Below, in pieces: positions 1 through 4,626 of a stretch of DNA of 6,135 bases (positions within the stretch are counted from its first letter, which is position 1; the number at the start of each line of letters is the position of its first letter). Source of the stretch: CAYMDD01 sp964409675 (GTDB lineage Bacteria; Pseudomonadota; Alphaproteobacteria; Rickettsiales; SXRF01); NCBI GenBank assembly GCA_964409675.1, contig CAYPEF010000124.1, positions 1 through 6,135 of the forward strand, given 5' to 3'. The position numbers and the translations under genes were made by a program. A model generated the notes under the pieces. The model had not been told where the DNA came from, made no database searches, and was given only the letters and a program-made list of their open reading frames with translations.

Positions 1-11
1 CCTCAGGTTGG

Positions 12-48
12 ATTCCCCTATAATTTTCCTGCGGAAAATTCGGGGAAT
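12..48. repeat. Hairpin/REP-like inverted repeat beyond the csrA-flhX unit
   Basis: Two nested inverted repeats are visible. The inner arms AATTTTCC (22-29) and GGAAAATT (33-40) pair perfectly around a 3-base loop TGC. The outer arms ATTCCCC (12-18) and GGGGAAT (42-48) pair outside them, leaving a small unequal internal loop (TAT against C). The outer ends, ATTCC...GGAATGAC, match the ends of the hairpin at 1872-1893, so both may belong to one REP-like family. It lies 16 bases past the stop codon of the 65-388 gene and could end or stabilise that transcript. No U-run follows on either strand, so it is not a classical intrinsic terminator. Confidence 0.6.
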
Positions 49-64
49 GACGAAAGTAGATATA

Positions 65-388
65 TCACTGCTCCTCCCGGCCATTGCTTTGACGGTAGGC
101 GCTGCTGGCTTTGCTGTGGGTGCTGACGCCACGCAACTGCTCTTTCAGCGCTTCCTTGCGGGTTACCAGCTCCGTTTCAAAAATGCGCAGCGCCTCGTGC
201 AATTCATCAATCTGGCTGCGGTAGGCAAGCCGCTCCTCCAAAGGGAGCGCGTTGATCTGCGCGGTGAGCGATTTGACCTTGCCGTCCAGTTGCGCAACAT
301 TCACTGCCCCGCTTTCTTCCAGCGACTGGCGCAGCTCGCTGATATACTCGGCCACGCCCTCGAAAATCGCCTTCACTGCCTGCGTCAT
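65..388 (-). CDS. Small helical protein, putative FliT/FlgN-like flagellar export chaperone
   Basis: The protein has 107 residues, with no signal peptide or membrane segment. Nearly all of it (about 1-88) looks helical: heptad-like leucines and many E/K/Q residues surround a short turn at LPLEER (48-53), giving a likely helical hairpin. The tail reads KASSAYRQS. A small helical protein with a helical hairpin and an A-Y near the end recalls FliT/FlgN-type cytosolic chaperones, which hold late flagellar substrates for the export gate; this is a resemblance in size and pattern, not a firm family match. The start is well fixed: ATG at 388-386 overlaps the flhX stop as ATGA, and an AAGGG ribosome site (394-398) lies 5 bases upstream. 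It is the last gene of a coupled csrA-flhX unit, which supports a flagellar role. Alternatives are a FliT-unrelated coiled-coil adaptor or a FlhX partner. Confidence 0.55.
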   Translation of the reverse strand: MTQAVKAIFEGVAEYISELRQSLEESGAVNVAQLDGKVKSLTAQINALPLEERLAYRSQIDELHEALRIFETELVTRKEALKEQLRGVSTHSKASSAYRQSNGREEQ

Positions 389-666
389 GCCTGCCCTTTC
401 GCTTTGGCGTTGGTTTTATATATGTAGGAAAGAATTTCCGCTACGGCGACATAGGCTTCCATTGGAATCGGCGTATCGATATCGAGCTTGGAAAGAAGGC
501 CTGCCAGATCGGCATCCTCGCGCACTTCCACGCCGTGCTCCTTTGCCAGCGCGATGATCTGCTCGGCGATGAAGCCTTTTCCCTTAGCGGAGACAATCGG
601 GGCGGGATCGACACCCATCTGGTAGGTCAGCGCAACAGCAAGCTTTTCCTTGGAAAAGCCGCTCAT
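385..666 (-). CDS. flhX: FlhX: stand-alone FlhB cytoplasmic-domain homologue
   Basis: The protein has 93 residues, no membrane segments, and aligns along almost its full length with the C-terminal cytoplasmic part of FlhB (YscU/FlhB export-switch family). Shared blocks with the FlhB at 4627-5703 include AVAL.Y near the start, VxAKG in the middle and IPxExYxAVAEIxSYxYK at the end; by hand I count about 37 identities over some 80 positions. It begins just after the place where FlhB carries its NPTH autocleavage site, so it corresponds to the cleaved FlhB(CC) fragment. Such proteins (FlhX, e.g. HP1575 in Helicobacter, YlqH in Bacillus) are known and can partly replace the FlhB C-terminal fragment in export. 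A GAGGA site lies 3 bases before the ATG, which overlaps the csrA stop as ATGA. It probably acts at, or competes at, the export gate. Confidence 0.85.
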   Translation of the reverse strand: MSGFSKEKLAVALTYQMGVDPAPIVSAKGKGFIAEQIIALAKEHGVEVREDADLAGLLSKLDIDTPIPMEAYVAVAEILSYIYKTNAKAKGQA

Positions 667-908
667 GCGTCCTCGCCGGGTAGCGTCAGGTCAAGCGTGA
701 TGTCCTGCAATGCATGCGCGTCCTGCTCGGCGGCGGCGGCGATGTTCTGCTGACTGATACGCTCGTGCAGCTCCTTGCGCAGGATGGAAGCTTCGGGCGG
801 GAACTGGAAGCCGAGCTTCACCGTGCGGCCCTTCACCTCGATCACCGTCAACTCGATGGAGTTGTTGATGATGATCGATTCCCCTTCTTTGCGCGATAGA
901 TAGAGCAT
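663..908 (-). CDS. csrA: Carbon storage regulator CsrA (RsmA), RNA-binding translational regulator
   Basis: The protein has 81 residues. Positions 1-55 match CsrA: it opens MLYLSRKEGES, with L4, R6, G9 and E10 as in the family, continues with VKGRTVKLGFQFPPEA, and has R44 within ILRKE. L4 and R44 are the residues known in E. coli CsrA to contact GGA motifs in RNA. The dimeric family protein binds mRNA leaders and usually represses translation. The tail (56-81) is longer than in the 61-residue E. coli protein, with an AAAA-rich stretch and then acidic residues. No FliW, the usual antagonist in flagellar csrA loci, is visible in this window. The start is set by family alignment; no clear ribosome site precedes it, as the 12 bases upstream carry the flgB sigma-54 promoter on the other strand. 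It is first in a translationally coupled unit with flhX and the chaperone-like gene. Confidence 0.93.
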   Translation of the reverse strand: MLYLSRKEGESIIINNSIELTVIEVKGRTVKLGFQFPPEASILRKELHERISQQNIAAAAEQDAHALQDITLDLTLPGEDA

Positions 909-919
909 ATTCGTTCAGT

Positions 920-935
920 TGGCACGGTTCTCGCT
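920..935 (+). promoter_or_regulatory. Sigma-54 (RpoN) -24/-12 promoter for flgB
   Basis: The sequence TGGCACG, then four bases, then TCGCT matches the consensus TGGCACG-N4-TTGCW at all but one specified position (C932 for T). The invariant GG (921-922) and GC (933-934) are correctly spaced. The predicted start is near 946, giving a leader of about 67 bases before flgB. Sigma-54 with an enhancer-binding activator (FlbD or FleQ type) drives mid-stage flagellar genes in several proteobacteria. The site also lies 12 bases before the csrA start codon, so occupancy could interfere with csrA. Confidence 0.75.
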
Positions 936-940
936 AATAA

Positions 941-960
941 GGTGTGGCAAGCGCCGCACC
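941..960. promoter_or_regulatory. Inverted repeat over the predicted flgB transcription start
   Basis: The arms GGTGTGGC (941-948) and GCCGCACC (953-960) are inverted copies matching at 7 of 8 positions (the eighth is a G-T pair), separated by AAGC. The repeat straddles the start site predicted from the sigma-54 element (about 946), so most of it cannot act as an RNA hairpin in the flgB transcript. As DNA it is a candidate operator. In the csrA direction it would be fully transcribed and could form a leader hairpin about 33 bases before the csrA ATG. Confidence 0.5.
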
Positions 961-965
961 CATTG

Positions 966-987
966 CCGGTATAGCGTTTCGCACCGG
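966..987 (+). promoter_or_regulatory. Stem-loop in the flgB leader, GGA at its 3' base
   Basis: CCGGT (966-970) pairs with ACCGG (983-987); inside it GCG (974-976) pairs with CGC (980-982) around a TTT loop, with ATA bulged on the 5' side. It lies inside the predicted leader, and a GAGAGG ribosome site follows at 995-1000. A GGA triplet, the core of CsrA sites, spans 986-988. Only one GGA is visible and it is not in the loop, so CsrA control of flgB is speculative. Confidence 0.3.
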
Positions 988-1012
988 AAAAAGCGAGAGG
1001 TAATAAAATCTT

Positions 1013-1426
1013 ATGAGCCTGACAGACATCACCCTGTTTTCCCTCATGAAGAACAAGATGGACTACCTAAGCGAACGCCAGGCCGTGCTGGCGCAGAATG
1101 TGGCCAATATCGACACCCCAGGCTTCCAGGCGCATGACCTGGAAAAGCCCAATTACGACGCGCTGGTCAACCCGCTGATGAACAAAATCCAGATGCGCCT
1201 AACCAGCCCGATGCATCAGCAGGGCGGCAGCGACAAAGGTCCCACCTACAAGGAAATTACCCGCGATTCCACCTATGAGCTGAATTTCAACAAGAACAAT
1301 ATCACGCTGGAGGAGGAAATGAAAAAACTCTCCGAAACCCAGACCGATTACCAGACCGTCACCAACCTATACCGCAAGACCACCGAAATGTTCAAAACCG
1401 CCCTTGGCCGCAACGGCGCAGCATAA
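1013..1426 (+). CDS. flgB: Flagellar basal-body proximal rod protein FlgB
   Basis: The protein has 137 residues, normal for FlgB. Residues 23-40 (QAVLAQNVANIDTPGFQA) carry the flagellar rod N-terminal signature A.N.AN..TPG, which forms the N-terminal part of the rod coiled coil. Residues 96-132 form the matching C-terminal helix, with NNITLEEEM and LYRKTTEMFKTALG. FlgB is exported without a cleaved signal by the flagellar type III system and polymerises in the periplasm as the most proximal rod segment, next to FliE and FlgC. The ATG at 1013 is supported by GAGAGG at 995-1000 and by alignment of the N-terminus. It is the first gene after the sigma-54 promoter, and flgC starts 17 bases after its stop, so the two are co-transcribed. 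Confidence 0.95.
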   Translation: MSLTDITLFSLMKNKMDYLSERQAVLAQNVANIDTPGFQAHDLEKPNYDALVNPLMNKIQMRLTSPMHQQGGSDKGPTYKEITRDSTYELNFNKNNITLEEEMKKLSETQTDYQTVTNLYRKTTEMFKTALGRNGAA

Positions 1427-1442
1427 TGGGGAGCCATAAGCC

Positions 1443-1850
1443 ATGCAACTAACTGATAGCCTTGCCATCGCCGCCTCCGGCATGAGAGCCCAGGGCGATC
1501 GCCTGCGGGTGGTGGCCGAAAACCTCGCCAACGCCGACTCCACCGCCACCGCGCCCGGGCAAGACCCCTACCGGCGCAAGCTGATCACCTTCAAGAATGT
1601 GCTCGACCAGGAAACCGGCGCGAACATCGTGCAGGTGGACAAGCGCACCTATGACAGCTCCGAATTCAACCGCAAATACATGCCTGGCCACCCCGCCGCC
1701 GACGCGGAAGGCTATATCCTCACCCCCAATGTAAGCAGCATCACCGAACTGATGGACATGCGCGAAGCGCGCCGCGCCTATGAGGCGAATCTGAATGTGG
1801 TGGAAATGGCGCGCTCGATGATTAACAAGACGATTGACCTGCTGCGGTAA
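1443..1850 (+). CDS. flgC: Flagellar basal-body proximal rod protein FlgC
   Basis: The protein has 135 residues, the usual FlgC length. The N-terminal rod signature is ASGMRAQ...RVVAENLANADST (11-34), and the conserved C-terminal half runs from YMPGHPAADAEGYI to NVVEMARSMINKTIDLL (79-134), ending at the expected flagellar rod helix. FlgC is a proximal rod subunit exported through the FliPQR-FlhAB gate and stacked with FlgB and FlgF. A strong ribosome site GGGGAG (1428-1433) lies 9 bases before the ATG. It shares the flgB transcript. A REP-like hairpin follows the stop by 21 bases, so read-through into fliE may be reduced or the upstream mRNA protected. Confidence 0.96.
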   Translation: MQLTDSLAIAASGMRAQGDRLRVVAENLANADSTATAPGQDPYRRKLITFKNVLDQETGANIVQVDKRTYDSSEFNRKYMPGHPAADAEGYILTPNVSSITELMDMREARRAYEANLNVVEMARSMINKTIDLLR

Positions 1851-1871
1851 ATCCACCCTTTTGATGCATCT

Positions 1872-1893
1872 CATTCCCGCCTGCGCGGGAATG
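1872..1893. repeat. REP-like hairpin between flgC and fliE
   Basis: The arms CATTCCCGC (1872-1880) and GCGGGAATG (1885-1893) form a perfect 9-base-pair stem with a CTGC loop. It continues AC, giving the end GGAATGAC also seen at the repeat starting at 12. Palindromes of the type attcccgc...gcgggaatgac are common dispersed repeats in alphaproteobacterial genomes (from memory). No U-run follows on the plus strand, so any terminator role would be weak; mRNA stabilisation is the other option. Confidence 0.7.
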
Positions 1894-1939
1894 ACAAAAA
1901 GAGAAGCATTGGGCGGTTGAGTATTATGAATAGGCGCGC

Positions 1940-1968
1940 TGTACTTTTTGGCTGAAATAGGCTATACT
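1940..1968 (+). promoter_or_regulatory. Possible sigma-70-type promoter for fliE (-10 element)
   Basis: TATACT (1963-1968) is a good -10 match, 24 bases before the fliE ATG. The hexamer TGTACT (1940-1945), 17 bases upstream, is a poor -35. The local sequence is AT-rich compared with the genes, and fliE is separated from flgC by 142 bases and a hairpin, so a separate promoter is plausible. No sigma-54 element with correct spacing is present. Confidence 0.3.
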
Positions 1969-1992
1969 TACTTAAATATTCTGGAGCCACTC

Positions 1993-2316
1993 ATGAACGT
2001 CAATCTCTCCAAAGCCACCAGCGCGTATCAGAATAACGCGAAAATGATGGAAGGCCTGCAGGACGGCATCGGCGGCATTGATGATGCGGCTGCGCAAAAA
2101 GCCTCTTTCGCTGATATGATGGGCGATGCGCTGAATAAAGCCATCGACTCGCAATATGCCTCCGAGCAGACCAAACTCGGCGCACTCACCGGAAAAACCG
2201 AACTCACCGACCTTGTGACCGCCGTATCGCAGGCGGAGCTAACGCTCAACACCGTGGTCACCATCCGTGATCGTGTGATTTCGGCGTATCAGGATATTCT
2301 CCGGATGCCGATTTAA
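1993..2316 (+). CDS. fliE: Flagellar hook-basal body complex protein FliE
   Basis: The protein has 107 residues, close to the 104 of E. coli FliE. The conserved C-terminal region is clear: LTDLVTAVSQAELTLN (71-86), then a VVTIRDRVISAYQDILRMPI-type ending in the family's RMPI. FASFA-like packing before it is seen as KASFADMM (37-44). FliE is the first protein exported by the flagellar gate and joins the MS-ring/FliPQR complex to the proximal rod. A longer reading from a TTG at 1948 is open, but GGAG (1983-1986) sits 6 bases before the ATG at 1993 and the extra residues do not resemble FliE, so 1993 is preferred. It is followed after 16 bases by the end of a convergent oxygenase gene, which breaks the usual fliE-fliQ adjacency. 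Confidence 0.94.
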   Translation: MNVNLSKATSAYQNNAKMMEGLQDGIGGIDDAAAQKASFADMMGDALNKAIDSQYASEQTKLGALTGKTELTDLVTAVSQAELTLNTVVTIRDRVISAYQDILRMPI

Positions 2317-2332
2317 TACCATTTTGCCAAAA

Positions 2333-3247
2333 CTATATATTATCAGAGGCCAGCGCCGTCACCAGCAACGAGCGTGTATTGGCTTGCGGCCAACGCACGC
2401 CCATTAAAAGCAGCTGCATCTCCCGCAATAATCCATTATATGACGCTGCCGCCGAGCCAACCAGGGGCAATAGCTGAGCATGCTTGATATTAACTGCGCC
2501 GGTGCGCCCGCCTGATTCCACATGCAGCTCCACGGTAACAAAGCCATGAAATTGATAATGATGGGTTATCCTGCGAACGGCTTCATGCATTTCCTGCCAT
2601 GCTGCGCGCAAGTCCATCCCGTCGAGTCCGCCTTCGGCATAGGCAATGCCCTGCGGTTCCCGGAAATGCCCATGGATGACAAACCTAGCGTCATGCGGAT
2701 CCATGGTCCCTTGTAAACGCCGCACGCCGTGGGGAATACGGTCGTCAAAAATCAGCAGGCGGTTAAATACCGGCTCCACCATCTCATAGAACCGTACACC
2801 CGCTCCGGGCTGCGTGAAATGTGAATCTTTATTTATACGAAAGAGCTGCGTCTCGCCGCCGTCAAACCGCCTGCGGTCCCATCGTGTAAGCGAAAATACA
2901 TAGGCCAGCCGGCCGTTGGCGGCATCGTTATGGATTTCCTGCCCGCACCCGCTGACATACATGCTTAAAAAGGGTTGGCCGATAGCAACCATGCCAAACG
3001 TCACCGCCATGTAATCGGCGAGTTCCTTTGTAAATGTTTCAGCATAATGCTGCATCAACAGCTCCGGGCGGGTGCGCAGATATACATAGGTCTTATCGAT
3101 AAACCAGTAATTCCAGATCGCACGATTTGAGAAGTTGCCTTGCGCAGCCTTCGCATCGTCGAAATGCTCGTCAATCATGCCGCGCATGCGCGGCGCGCCG
3201 GGACTGAACTCATCTACTATCCAGTGCGTCCTGATATTCATTAGCAT
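2333..3247 (-). CDS. Fe(II)/2-oxoglutarate oxygenase-like protein (prolyl 4-hydroxylase-type fold)
   Basis: The protein has 304 residues, with no signal peptide or membrane segment, so it is probably cytosolic. Residues about 90-195 look like the double-stranded beta-helix of 2-oxoglutarate oxygenases: H106-N-D108 gives two iron ligands, RRFDGGETQLF (126-136) is a typical strand-turn, H173 in IPHGV is the distal iron ligand, and R188 in ARFVIHGHF fits the 2-oxoglutarate-binding arginine. Such enzymes hydroxylate protein side chains or small molecules; the substrate here is unknown. Residues about 225-304 (GFVTVELHVESGG...VRWPQ) vaguely recall TonB-C/AgmX-type domains, which is speculative. 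ATGs at 3247 and 3241 (residue 3) are both possible; only a weak ACGG precedes the second. It is convergent with fliE and divergent from fliQ (111 bases apart), splitting an otherwise same-strand flagellar series. By eye it is less GC-rich than its neighbours, which fits insertion, but no mobile element borders it. Confidence 0.75.
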   Translation of the reverse strand: MLMNIRTHWIVDEFSPGAPRMRGMIDEHFDDAKAAQGNFSNRAIWNYWFIDKTYVYLRTRPELLMQHYAETFTKELADYMAVTFGMVAIGQPFLSMYVSGCGQEIHNDAANGRLAYVFSLTRWDRRRFDGGETQLFRINKDSHFTQPGAGVRFYEMVEPVFNRLLIFDDRIPHGVRRLQGTMDPHDARFVIHGHFREPQGIAYAEGGLDGMDLRAAWQEMHEAVRRITHHYQFHGFVTVELHVESGGRTGAVNIKHAQLLPLVGSAAASYNGLLREMQLLLMGVRWPQANTRSLLVTALASDNI

Positions 3248-3293
3248 CCGTGCATAAAGTTAAGCCTGTAAACTAGCCGCAGCAACCGCATAA

Positions 3294-3304
3294 TGCAAAT
3301 TGCA
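3294..3304. promoter_or_regulatory. Short palindrome in the oxygenase-fliQ divergent gap
   Basis: TGCAA-A-TTGCA is a perfect 5-base inverted repeat around one base, in the 111-base gap that must hold the start signals of both divergent genes. Several other TGCA tetramers lie nearby (3251, 3306, 3332 region). TTGCAA (3300-3305) could be a weak -35 for fliQ, with no convincing -10. No sigma-54, sigma-28 or full CtrA site was found. The palindrome may be an operator or chance. Confidence 0.2.
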
Positions 3305-3358
3305 ATGCACCCAATAATCATGCTACGAACATGCATCCCTCTTCTGCAATGATGCCTT

Positions 3359-3646
3359 ATGGATTCCCAGGCTGTCCTTGATATCATCCGCGACGGCATT
3401 TACGTGCTTCTCATCATCGGCGCGCCGCCCATGGCGGCGGCGCTGGCGGTGGGGCTGATCGTCTCGCTGTTCCAGGCGCTCACGCAAATCCAGGAGCAGA
3501 CGCTTACCTTTGTGCCCAAAATCGTCGCCACGCTGCTCACGCTGGTGCTGTTCCTGCCGTTCATGCTCAACACCCTCACCGAATTCACCAACCGCCTGAC
3601 GGAGCGCATCGTGCATGTGGAATCCGACGATGCCGATACGCCGTAA
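3359..3646 (+). CDS. fliQ: Flagellar type III export gate protein FliQ
   Basis: The protein has 95 residues (E. coli 89). Two hydrophobic helices are visible at about 14-40 and 51-72, joined by the conserved loop QIQEQTLTFVPK (43-54), where family members carry Q(I)NE(M)TL(S)F(I)PK. FliQ is an inner-membrane subunit of the FliPQR core, the helical channel through which rod, hook and filament proteins leave the cytoplasm. The extra length is a short acidic tail (ESDDADTP). The start is certain because an in-frame TGA lies at 3350-3352, just upstream of the ATG. No recognisable ribosome site precedes it. fliP is not in the window, and fliR begins 200 bases downstream rather than adjoining as is usual. 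Confidence 0.95.
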   Translation: MDSQAVLDIIRDGIYVLLIIGAPPMAAALAVGLIVSLFQALTQIQEQTLTFVPKIVATLLTLVLFLPFMLNTLTEFTNRLTERIVHVESDDADTP

Positions 3647-3682
3647 TGTTCCTTCGCGAACAGCGCCATATATGCTTTACTT

Positions 3683-3798
3683 AATCCCCCCGCCTGCGGG
3701 GGGACGCAGGGGGGAATGGCAGGATCGGCATATTCCGATGATAACGAATGTAATGGACAGAAAGTTCCCCCCTAAATCCCCCCGCAAGCGGGGGGAAT
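3683..3798. repeat. Paired inverted REP-like elements (REPIN/MITE-like) between fliQ and fliR
   Basis: Two 35-base units face each other: 3683-3717 and the reverse complement of 3764-3798 agree at about 29 of 35 positions. Each unit contains its own perfect hairpin, CCCCCCGC paired with GCGGGGGG around CT (3686-3703) or AA (3778-3795). A third GGGGGG/CCCCCC pair (3709-3714 and 3767-3772) closes the 46-base centre, so the whole element can also fold as one long cruciform. The centre has a small imperfect hairpin (ATCGG...CCGAT). This layout resembles REPINs, which are moved by RAYT transposases; no RAYT gene is present here. It occupies most of the 200 bases between fliQ and fliR, and strong hairpins may reduce transcription into fliR or affect mRNA decay. 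Confidence 0.8.
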
Positions 3799-3846
3799 AT
3801 CATTTGAGCGTAGTGTGCAAATTTACTGTTCCGGGAAAAGCGCGCT

Positions 3847-4617
3847 ATGCTTGAGCAATTCATCGTCCCACAGCTTTACGCCTTCCTGCTGATCTTCTGC
3901 CGCACCGGCGCGGGGCTGATGGTAATGCCGGGGTTTGGCGAAGCGTATGTGCTGGCCCGGGCGCGGCTGCTGCTGGCATTGGCGCTGGCGCTGCTGCTTA
4001 CGCCCGTGATCGGCCCGCATCTGCCGCCGATGCCGGCGGAGCCTTCCATGCTGGTAGCACTCATTGCCGGTGAAATCCTGATCGGCCTGCTGCTGGGGGG
4101 GCTCGCGCGCATCATGCTCAGCGCCGCGCATGTGGCCGGCACCATCATCGCCACCCAGTCCAGCCTTGCCAGCGCCATGATGCTTGACCTTTCCCACAGC
4201 GGACAGGCGACGCCGATCACCAATTTGCTCACCTTCGTCTCTGTCATCCTGCTGTTCGTGATGGACATGCATCATTTAATGCTGCGCGCGCTCACCGACA
4301 GCTACAGCCTGTTCACCCCCGGCGTGTTCCCTTCTGCGCAGGATTTCACCGAATATGCCTCCAGCGCCGTGAGCCACGCCTTCGCCATTGCCGCGCAACT
4401 GGCCGCGCCGAATATGGTGGTGGGTATTATCCTGAACCTTGCCGGCGGCGTGCTGGCGCGGCTGATGCCCTCCTTGCAGATTTTCTTCCTGATGATGGTG
4501 CCGCAGATTCTCGGCAGCTTCTTCGTGCTGATGGCCGTATTCTCCGGCCTGATGCTCTGGTACATGCGCTATATTGAAGATGCGCTGATGCCTTTCATCG
4601 CCCCTCTTCCCTCCTGA
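3847..4617 (+). CDS. fliR: Flagellar type III export gate protein FliR
   Basis: The protein has 256 residues (E. coli 261) and is strongly hydrophobic, with several membrane segments: about 5-30, 38-55, 67-90, 123-145, 175-205 and 208-240. Family features include the early PGFGE (28-32), GEILIGLLLG (75-84) and the C-terminal stretch AAPNMVVGIILNLAGGVLARLMP (186-208) followed by QIFFLMMVPQILGSFFVL. FliR is a single-copy subunit of the FliPQR channel and contacts FlhB, which inserts next to it. The usual PQxN after the LARLMP region reads PSLQ here, a small deviation. The ATG fits the family N-terminus; only a weak GGGA (3833-3836) precedes it. flhB starts 9 bases after its stop, so the two are co-transcribed. 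Confidence 0.95.
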   Translation: MLEQFIVPQLYAFLLIFCRTGAGLMVMPGFGEAYVLARARLLLALALALLLTPVIGPHLPPMPAEPSMLVALIAGEILIGLLLGGLARIMLSAAHVAGTIIATQSSLASAMMLDLSHSGQATPITNLLTFVSVILLFVMDMHHLMLRALTDSYSLFTPGVFPSAQDFTEYASSAVSHAFAIAAQLAAPNMVVGIILNLAGGVLARLMPSLQIFFLMMVPQILGSFFVLMAVFSGLMLWYMRYIEDALMPFIAPLPS

Positions 4618-4626
4618 GTACGCAGC

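Noticed and set aside
8..427. Long plus-strand open frames across 8-753
   Set aside because: They lie antisense to csrA, flhX and the chaperone-like gene, which have family matches, good ribosome sites for two of them and coupled starts. The plus-strand products resemble no family.
968..996. Sigma-70-like csrA promoter on the minus strand (TATACC at 973-968)
   Set aside because: The -35 position (TCGCTT) matches the consensus poorly, so no csrA promoter can be assigned.
1449..1874. 141-residue minus-strand frame over flgC
   Set aside because: It is the complement of flgC, with a composition rich in H, G and V typical of antisense reading of GC-rich genes.
1948..1992. Upstream TTG start extending fliE by 15 residues
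   Set aside because: The extension overlaps the likely -10 element, does not resemble FliE, and the ATG at 1993 has a GGAG site 6 bases upstream.
3260..3274. Possible CtrA site (TTAA-N7-TTAA) before fliQ
   Set aside because: TTAAGCC is followed after the 7-base spacer by AACT, not TTAA; only half a site is present.
3804..3832. Promoter for fliR downstream of the repeat pair (TTGAGC)
   Set aside because: No -10 hexamer lies at 16-18 bases; the nearest TACTGT is only 14 bases away and weak.
3615..3863. Open frames on both strands between fliQ and fliR
   Set aside because: They run through the G6/C6 repeats and encode P/R/G-rich sequence from the hairpins; there is no family likeness.
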